NCBI GenBank assembly: GCA_003586115.2
Contig: QVOM02000021.1
Location: forward strand, 8,570,248-8,634,247
Reading direction: 5' to 3'
Length of the DNA stretch: 64,000 nt
Origin: Salvator merianae
Lineage: Eukaryota > Chordata > Lepidosauria > Squamata > Teiidae
The notes under the pieces are model-generated. The model saw only the letters and a list, made by a program, of their open reading frames with translations, did no database searches and was not told the DNA's origin. The translations under genes and the position numbers were made by a program. Below are positions 57,430 to 64,000 of the stretch, in pieces (positions within the stretch are counted from its first letter, which is position 1; each line of letters opens with the position of its first letter).

Positions 57430-57914
57430 ACCACCCCTCTATCTGGGTGTGGAGCTGCCCACTGCCACTGTTGCCACATTAGCATGGAAAAAAACCCCAA
57501 GACTACAGTGACTGGCTTTCTCTTGGTGCCTTCTGTCAGCCTAGCAGCATGGGATGAGGCTTCTTTGCCTGCTTCACATTTTAAAAACTGGACAACAGCC
57601 AGCCCTGATGAGCACGTAGCCACCATGGTTGCTGCTCCCTGAGCAAAGGTATAAAATCCGCCTGCTAGGCCGCCTTGCAGTAACAACAAAAAAAGACAAG
57701 AAAGGCACAAATGTAACCGCCAAAAAACCTAGGAAAAGCAAATCAAAATCTACCTCCTCCTCACATTTCTTGCAGCCTCAACAAAGGCAGAGGAAAAACT
57801 GGGAGCCAGAAGGGGCATGACTTTTCCGATATGGACCACAAATCCCATTTCCTCTGCCTTCACAAAAACTGCTTACAATACCCCAGAGTTTCTGTGGCCT
57901 TCAGCACAGGAACA

Positions 57915-59640
57915 CAAAATTTATTTATTTATAAATTCTACCCTGGAACCTTCAGGTAAATGCTTGAAATAAATACATTCTTCAAAAACAACCAGAGGTT
58001 GGTAACAACAAATGAACAATGCATAAAAACAACAGTGATACCACTAAGTAACAGGATGACCAGATAGCAACCCAATCCACAGTGTCATATAAAACTCTAA
58101 TGTACAAACCAAAAATATAATGACTAGATTAGGAATAAGCTAAACGTAGCAAATAAGTTTTCAGCTGTTTTGTAAAATGGGATATCTGTCTCTGTGGAGA
58201 GGACAAAAAGGAGTTCCATAAGGCTGAGACAACAAGTGGAAAAGCCTCCCCCTCTGGGTATGCACAGACTAGGCACCTGCAAGTGATCTTCTTGGGAACT
58301 GCTCATTAGACAGGGTCTATTAGGGTGAGAAAGAGGATCCTGAAGGTACATAGGAGCCAGACAATGAAAGGCTTTAAAGGCAAGAGTCAAGATCTCATAC
58401 TGGGCCTATAAGACAATAGAAAGCCAATGCAACAAATACTGCAAAGGGTAACATGATAATATTTCTGAGCATGACAAAAAATCTAGGTCATTGCATTTAT
58501 TTGAACCAGCTGTAGCTTCTAAGTCAACTCCAATGGCAACCCTAAATATAAAGCATTATAGTAGTCTAATCTGAAAACATAAGAGCGTGTGCAACAGGAG
58601 CAGAAGCTTGCTGGTCAAAGTAAGATTGCAGCTGTTGTATAAGTCTGGTCTGCACCAAAACAGTCTGAGTGCTACATTAGGCTTTGAATTCTCACTGGAA
58701 AGGATCCAAATAGTCCATTCCCTCCAGCAGACTCTGCATTTGAGTCCAAAACAATCCTCTCAAGCATCTTCTTCACAAAACAGAAATTAAAAATAGAATG
58801 GTAATCACCCAATATGCTGGAATCCAAGGAAGAACTTTTCAAAAGGAGGCAAACAACTGTCACCTTCTGACACCTTCTGACCAATCCACCACGTAGAGAA
58901 GCATTTACAATTTCAGCAACTGGTTGGAAGGTCCAGCAGCTTGCATTGGCCACAAGAAGCAAGGATCCAAAATACTGCTGGTCAGGCCTAAGGCATGTAG
59001 AGTCTTATCTGCATCCTCATCAACTAAAGGCTCACATTCAACGCAAGAGGGGTCAGCAGACAAAAGTCTACCATTGTCCTGAAATTTTCCTCCAGCAAGG
59101 TTAACTCAGGCCAAAGCTAAAGGATTTTATCAGCAAAAAAAGTAGCAAAACATCAGCTTGGCCAGACAAAGGCTTTTCAGATGGACCACACCTAAAAGGA
59201 AAAAGCTTATTCAAAAACTAGGGACTGGCTGGGAATCCACAGGTGTGTTAGCAGCAGAAAAATATGACTCGTTTCACCCCTCCGATTTTTTGTGGAATGC
59301 TTTCAAATACGGGACACTCACTTCACTCGATTCCCAGCAATGTCAGATTTCTTCCAGGGTCACTTAAAGTGCTGCCTTGCTCTCTTCAGCTCCTGCATAA
59401 GCCAAGGGACCTGCAACCTCTGCTGCTTTGGGGCAGCAACATCTAAAGCCTCCATGGCTGTGGAATTTCATGCATCAATATGGGCAGAGATATCAGAACC
59501 AAGTACGTTGTTAGGAAAGTCCCTAAGAGACTCCTGAAATGTTTAAGGAACTATCAAACATTTGGGTCAAACCATAATCAGGGATTCTTCCTCGTTCCAA
59601 AGTGTGGAGGCCATAACAAAATGTAATCTGCCCCAAACAT
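57915..59640 (-). mobile_element. L2-clade LINE fragment with degraded reverse transcriptase
   Basis: The minus frame at 58,962-58,672 includes VAEIVNASLRGGLVRRCQ, then LDSSILGDYHSIFNFCFVKK and MLERIVLDS. This corresponds to the 'VNASL.EG..P..LK.A.V.PLLKK..LD...L.NFRPISNLPF..K.LER' start of an L2-type reverse transcriptase. Further on, 58,390-58,124 reads LAFKAFHCLAPMYLQDPLSH. 57,915-57,990 is the usual tail. The piece between has a partial deletion. Upstream text (59,000-59,640) is probably the region before the polymerase. Older than the copy at 55,915-56,720. Confidence 0.75.
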
Positions 59641-62059
59641 GAGCCAATCAAGGGAACAGTTAAAATTTCCTAATCTTAATTCACATGCACCCTGATCAGA
59701 GAGGAAAAACAGGTTTGTTTAAAATTAAAAAAAAAGTGTGACTACATGCCACCTAAAATCATCACAGATACTATCAGAGGAAGACATACCACACTTTGGG
59801 AAACCCTGCTTTATAGCATATATAAAATCACTGCTAGACTGCACTGCTTACAAGCTTCCTAAAGTTATTTAAAATTAGAAACAGAAATTAACTCTTTTTA
59901 AGTGCAGACCCTATGGCGTGACTACTGCTGCTCTTTCTGCATGCTATATACAAGATTTAAACAACTTGTCATATTTTAATCATGGCTTAATATATTTCCA
60001 GCAGGCGGTCTTAATCACAGATTGTTAACAGCATAGATTCTGTATATAAATTTTGATTCTGATCCTGAAAAACAGCAGGATTATATACAGATCCAAATCC
60101 TACAGTCGATATGCTTTTGGCATCACTCAGCGATCCAAAGTACTCACATCTTGTAAGGTTTGGGGAATGAATACATTAAGGAAGAAGAGCTGTATTGGAG
60201 CATACACTTAATGGACCTGTTGGCTTAGAAGAAAATGTTATTTCTCTCCCAGAATGTTCCTGTTCCAGAGGTGTGCTCTACAGATTTGAAAGAATGAGCA
60301 CGAGGAAGAGAAAAATATCCTCCTGAGGTCTTTTGCATCACTTGCTTCAATGAACCTACTCAGGTACATTTGTAAACACAGTAGCACTGGGTTAATGGGA
60401 CAATTTACCTAAACCTCTGTGTTACATACATTTCAATATGAAGTGCTTGACAGTATTATATAGTATCAATTTCTCATCAAATTAAAAGCTGCTCCACCCC
60501 TTTTGTACAAGCCCTATCTCCTTTTAATCCAGCTAATGGAACTGTCATAAAAAGGTCTTATCCTTTTATATGATGTTTATGAATTTATATCAAGAATTTG
60601 CATGTTTTTTTAAGGAAAACGGGCATGTAAGGCATTATTTATTTATTTAGGCAGCAAGGGAGTTCCAAGATCCCTGGGAATGGTGGACTAAAGGTATAAT
60701 AGTCTCTCAGCATAGCCAAACAACTGGGTAGGTTCACATGACTATTAGGTCATTCTTTCTGGGCAATCAGCTACCAGCCCCTTCCTTCAACCAAGCAGAT
60801 CATGCTGTGCCAAATCTCCCCCCCCCTTCTTGAAATATATGAAGAAAACTCTAGGCATCTTAGTGGTGAGGCTCTTGATCCACTGTTCTCGAACAAATTT
60901 TGCATTATTACTTATTTATCATCTTTCTTAAAATAACCAAGGAAACGGACAAAAGTACAAAACAAAATCATAAAGCATCATTAAAACGCATACAAAAAAC
61001 CCCACAAAAACTTTCATTAAGATGGTCAGCACTATTAGCTTCTGTATATATGATATATTAATTATACATTCTGCTTTCTACCTCCTTGACTTGAGGGTAT
61101 AAATTCAGAGGAACTAACTGCGAGTGAGCTTAGAGATGGAAATAAATATAATAGTGAATGGATACTGAATATGGAATAGAAACTAAATAAAAAGATGAAC
61201 ATATAGATTCTGCATATAAATATATATCTTAAAACTGTAGGAAACAGGATGGTATGTTTCAACATCTAATAAAACAGAGGAAGTATAACATGCATTCATG
61301 TATTTTAACTGAGGGGAAACCGGACATCGTAATGCATGCAATCTGAGTGGACTCACAACTTAAGTTTCAAACCACTTCCCTGTATAATCGGGAGGGGAGA
61401 ATAGGGGAATGGCACAGGATATATGCAAAAGTCTCACTTAAAAAACAGGAAGATGTTTGTTGGTGTTTGCATACAGGAAATATGAAAGGAATGATATGCA
61501 CACAAAAAAACCTTTTGGTAGCTTATGTATAAAAAGTAAAGGGAACAGTGCAATCATTTCCACCCAGGACTGCAATCATTTCTACACAGGGTTGCCACGG
61601 GAGCTGAAAAATGCAAGCTTTCATTGTTTCCACTCATTTGTGTAACTGCTTCAAGGACCAAACAGGAACACCAGCATCTTAAGCACAGGAACAGAGGAAA
61701 ACAGCAAAGCTCGGAATGGGCACTAGATTCTGAGATGAAATTAAACAGGAAAATCTAAAGTTGTACCCCTCAAGAGAAAAATTTTCCATTCAAACTCCAA
61801 GCAAGAGATCCTTTTGACTATCTTATATTAGAAAGAGGGGAAAAAAACAGGTTAGGAATTTAATTTAGATCTATCTTATCTTAATACAATAATACAATAC
61901 TGGATTTAGGGGTATAACAAGTTGGTTAAATCTGCAGTGAGGCCCCAATTCGTAACTGCTCATGCTCTGTTTGTTGAGCTGAGCCTATGTTTCAGTGAGG
62001 ACAGTGGGGCTCCCATTATTGGGCTCTTGTTCTGCTCAAGGGCTTCCATAAGTAACTGG

Positions 62060-62132
62060 ATGGTCATGGTGGGACTAGGCTGCTGGACAAGATGGCCCAC
62101 TGGTCTGGTCCAGCTAGCAATTCTTATTTTAT
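62060..62132 (+). mobile_element. CR1/L3 LINE 3' terminus
   Basis: GGTGGGACTAGGCTGCTGGA, CAAGATGGCCCACTGGTCTG and GTCCAGCTAGCAATTCTTAT match the CR1 ending. The 150-codon plus frame that runs through it is not a gene. Confidence 0.55.
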
Positions 62133-62134
62133 TA

Positions 62135-62520
62135 CGACCTTTCTGTGCATGTTACGATCTAAGGTGCTGCTGGCTGTGCGCTAGTGTGGACCAACAGAAG
62201 CCTGACACACTGCTGATATGCCATTTTCTGGCCCATGCATGGACTTCTTTAAAGAGCTTCACGACTGGGCCAGCGATAGTATTCTGGACCTCAAAAGGCA
62301 TGCAGAAGGCACATCTCATGACCCAGAATACAACAGGCGACCCTTCTTGGCAGCATACAAGAAAGCACCACTAGCAGTTGGCACACTGCCAAAAGGGCCC
62401 AGCCAGAAACACCAAAGGCCGAGAATTTTCACTCCCAGCCTTTAAGGCCTGGATTTGGTGCCCTTCAAAGCCGGGACTCAGGTCTGGGACAGGACAGCCT
62501 AAAGGACTTAGAAAAGAATG
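62135..62520. repeat. GC-rich repeat related to 23,289-23,803
   Basis: TTTCTGTGCATGTTACGATC at the left, then AAAAGGCATGCAGAAGGCAC (compare GGAGGCATGCAGAAGGCACG at 23,484) and GTCTGGGACAGGACAGCCTA at the right. Probably a related DNA element; its ends are not clearly inverted. Confidence 0.35.
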
Positions 62521-62660
62521 TTATATTAAGATTTAAACGAAGCTGTTAGTTTAGTATTTGTGTTAAAACAGTCTGATCAATAAAAAAATAAATAAATGAA
62601 GACCTAATTATTTCAAAGTCCGCTATTAAATATAATAAAATCAATACAGTACTCTAATTA

Positions 62661-62962
62661 GAAGAAGAAGAAGAAGAAGAAGAACTTGGTTTTTATACCC
62701 CGCTTTTCTCGGCCAAAGCTGACTCAAAGCGGCTTACATGGTTATTTTTCGCCCGAAGGCTTACATCTGTCTATCTTCCGCATCACACAATGTGATGCTC
62801 CCTATTTATCTACTTGCAATTATTTGCTTTCGAACAGCTAGGTTGGCTGGAGCTAGAGGCCAGTAGACGGTGCTCATCCCCTCTACACGGCATACAGGGG
62901 CCTTGAACTCCGATCCTCCTATAGAAAGATCAGTGCCTTAGCCTTCTGCACCACCGTGCCTC
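62661..62962 (-). mobile_element. tRNA-derived SINE with (TTC)n tail
   Basis: In minus sense it starts GAGGCACGGTGGTGCAGAAG, contains GGAGTTCAAGGCCCC as a B-box-like motif, and ends GCCGCTTTGAGTCAGCTTTG...AAAAGCGGGGTATAAAAACC followed by TTC repeats (GAA repeats at 62,661-62,683 on the plus strand). The LINE-like 3' part next to a simple-repeat tail is typical of SINEs mobilised by L2/CR1-type enzymes. Confidence 0.65.
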
Positions 62963-63367
62963 CACTCAAAAGTCTATCCAAGTTTTTAAAATACAGGAGT
63001 CCTATTTCTCAGGGAATTAGTTTTTTTCCTAAATGTTGCAAACTAAATGCTAATATAAAGATTTTATCCAAATAATAGGAAGGTTGTTACTTTGTTAGAT
63101 GTAACAACATTCAGTTTAATTCCAATAACATCATCTTATTCTGAAAATCTTTGACCGTTTCAGAATTCTTTGGTGGTGGGAACACTGTGTCAAACAGTAC
63201 TAAAATACAGAACTGTACAACACAGCAATTCATAAACGGCATTTACATATTGGATGCTTCAAGAATCTACCATACAGAGTGTAGAACAGAATCTCATGCC
63301 TACAGTTCTGGCTTGGATAGTTTTGTATGCTTTGCTTAAAAATTCAGATGTAAGCAAAGAGCGTCTA

Positions 63368-63443
63368 TCACATATAGTCATATTCAGTTTCTATACAAGC
63401 AACAACAGGTTATTGTATAGAAACTGAATATGACTATATGTGA
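63368..63443. repeat. perfect 31-bp hairpin with 14-nt loop
   Basis: The left arm at 63,368-63,398 starts TCACATATAGTCATATTCAG. The right arm at 63,413-63,443 is its exact reverse complement, ending CTGAATATGACTATATGTGA. The loop is GCAACAACAGGTTA. It could be a young fold-back event or a small-RNA hairpin; no known family is recognised. Confidence 0.95.
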
Positions 63444-63629
63444 CTACAAGTGTGCTTTGATCTGCAGAATACTGATTTGAGAAAAACTGTTTGGGAGGAA
63501 TCACATATCCCATTGTACCTTTGACTTCCTACTTGAATTGCTTAAGGCTACTGAACAACAGGATTTAACTATGTTTAAGCAGAGCTATATAGAAGAATAG
63601 ACTAAAAAGGGTTAAATTAAAAAAAAATT

Positions 63630-63720
63630 ATTACATTTGTATTCTGCCCTTCACCTAGAAGTCCCAGGGCTGGTCACAACATATGATAAAACAAACACTA
63701 AAACATATTTAAAATATAAC
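63630..63720 (-). repeat. L2-clade LINE 3' tail (antisense)
   Basis: ATTACATTTGTATTCTGCCC, TTCACCTAGAAGTCCCAGGG and CTGGTCACAACATATGATAA match the reverse complement of the L2 terminus. Degraded. Confidence 0.45.
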
Positions 63721-64000
63721 CATCAAGGTCTTTAGCGTGTTTTGGCATTATTTTTTACCCAATGTCCGAACAACCCTTTTATAGACTCTCAAGTTCCAAC
63801 TGTAAACTGGAAAGTTCCAACTGGAGTTATGATTCATCTTTCCTGCTTGGCTCAAGGACATCTTGTGGGGTGTTTTGTGTTGACCTACAAAGATAAAGCC
63901 ATTGAGACTCATAGATGTAGGTCAAAAGATGCAGAGAAAGAGAAACCAATCTTCTAATGGCTGTTCATATCAAAGGGATTACATTTCAAGAAAAAAGAAT

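Larger units (their letters stand above)
44658..64000 (-). other. SERINC5: SERINC5 intron 1 (partial, at least 19.3 kb)
   Basis: Everything right of exon 2 appears to be intron 1. I looked for a short minus-strand exon encoding the Met-Ser...Cys-Cys start with a GT donor in a CpG-rich promoter, and found none. Recognisable contents: repeat fragments listed separately at 46,032-46,336, 47,228-47,450, 48,480-48,600, 52,205-52,480, 53,963-54,071, 55,915-56,720, 56,929-57,429, 57,915-59,640, 62,060-62,520, 62,661-62,962 and 63,630-63,720, plus two hairpins. I recognise nothing in 44,660-46,030, 48,600-51,800, 52,500-53,960, 54,075-55,470 and 59,650-61,900. Confidence 0.8.

Noticed and set aside
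57361..57710. overlapping frames on both strands
   Set aside because: They cross the end of a solo LTR; no domain or splice evidence.
61922..62374. 150-codon plus-strand frame
   Set aside because: It runs across a CR1 terminus and a DNA-element repeat; composition and context are repeat-derived.

Overview
Vertebrate nuclear DNA. The window holds most of one protein-coding gene, SERINC5, on the minus strand, in a dense layer of transposable-element remains. The gene is identified from exon translations that match SERINC5 over its whole length, including the start of the family signature '[12 protein letters not shown]', the '[14 protein letters not shown]' segment, the N-I-T sequon and the '[11 protein letters not shown]' block. 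The repeats are CR1/L3 and L2-clade LINEs, tRNA-derived SINEs and hAT, mariner and short terminal-inverted-repeat DNA elements. This mix points to a squamate reptile (lizard or gecko rather than bird or mammal). That is an inference; the species cannot be read from the sequence.

Layout. Positions 1 to about 8,700 lie downstream of the gene and contain stacked repeats: a GC-rich palindromic hAT-like element inside an older inverted-repeat element, SINEs, and CR1 fragments with recognisable reverse-transcriptase residues. From about 8,725 to 16,245 is a probable very long SERINC5 3' UTR, with proximal and distal polyadenylation signals and a few inserted repeats. From 16,246 to 44,657 are eleven coding exons. 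All have GT/AG borders, their phases join without a break, and they encode 453 residues. The first coding exon (about nine residues in human) is not visible, so intron 1 fills 44,658 to the window end and beyond. Intron 1 holds two large antisense L2-clade LINE fragments, a solo LTR, reversed CR1 fragments, hAT and inverted-repeat elements, a SINE and two striking hairpins.

Function. SERINC5 is a multi-pass plasma-membrane protein with lipid-scrambling activity. It is incorporated into retroviral particles and lowers their infectivity. The copy here looks intact and of full length: adding the missing first exon gives about 462 residues, against 461 for the long human form. The last exon encodes the final membrane helix that stable, antivirally active SERINC5 needs. 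No second host gene was found; the other open frames are short, repeat-derived or lack support. The most interesting items are an apparent change at the position matching human L350 in the large cytoplasmic loop, the hairpin-array hAT element, an insect-like mariner fragment with intact TA duplications, two opposed solo LTRs with clean duplications, and a perfect 31-bp hairpin near the right end.
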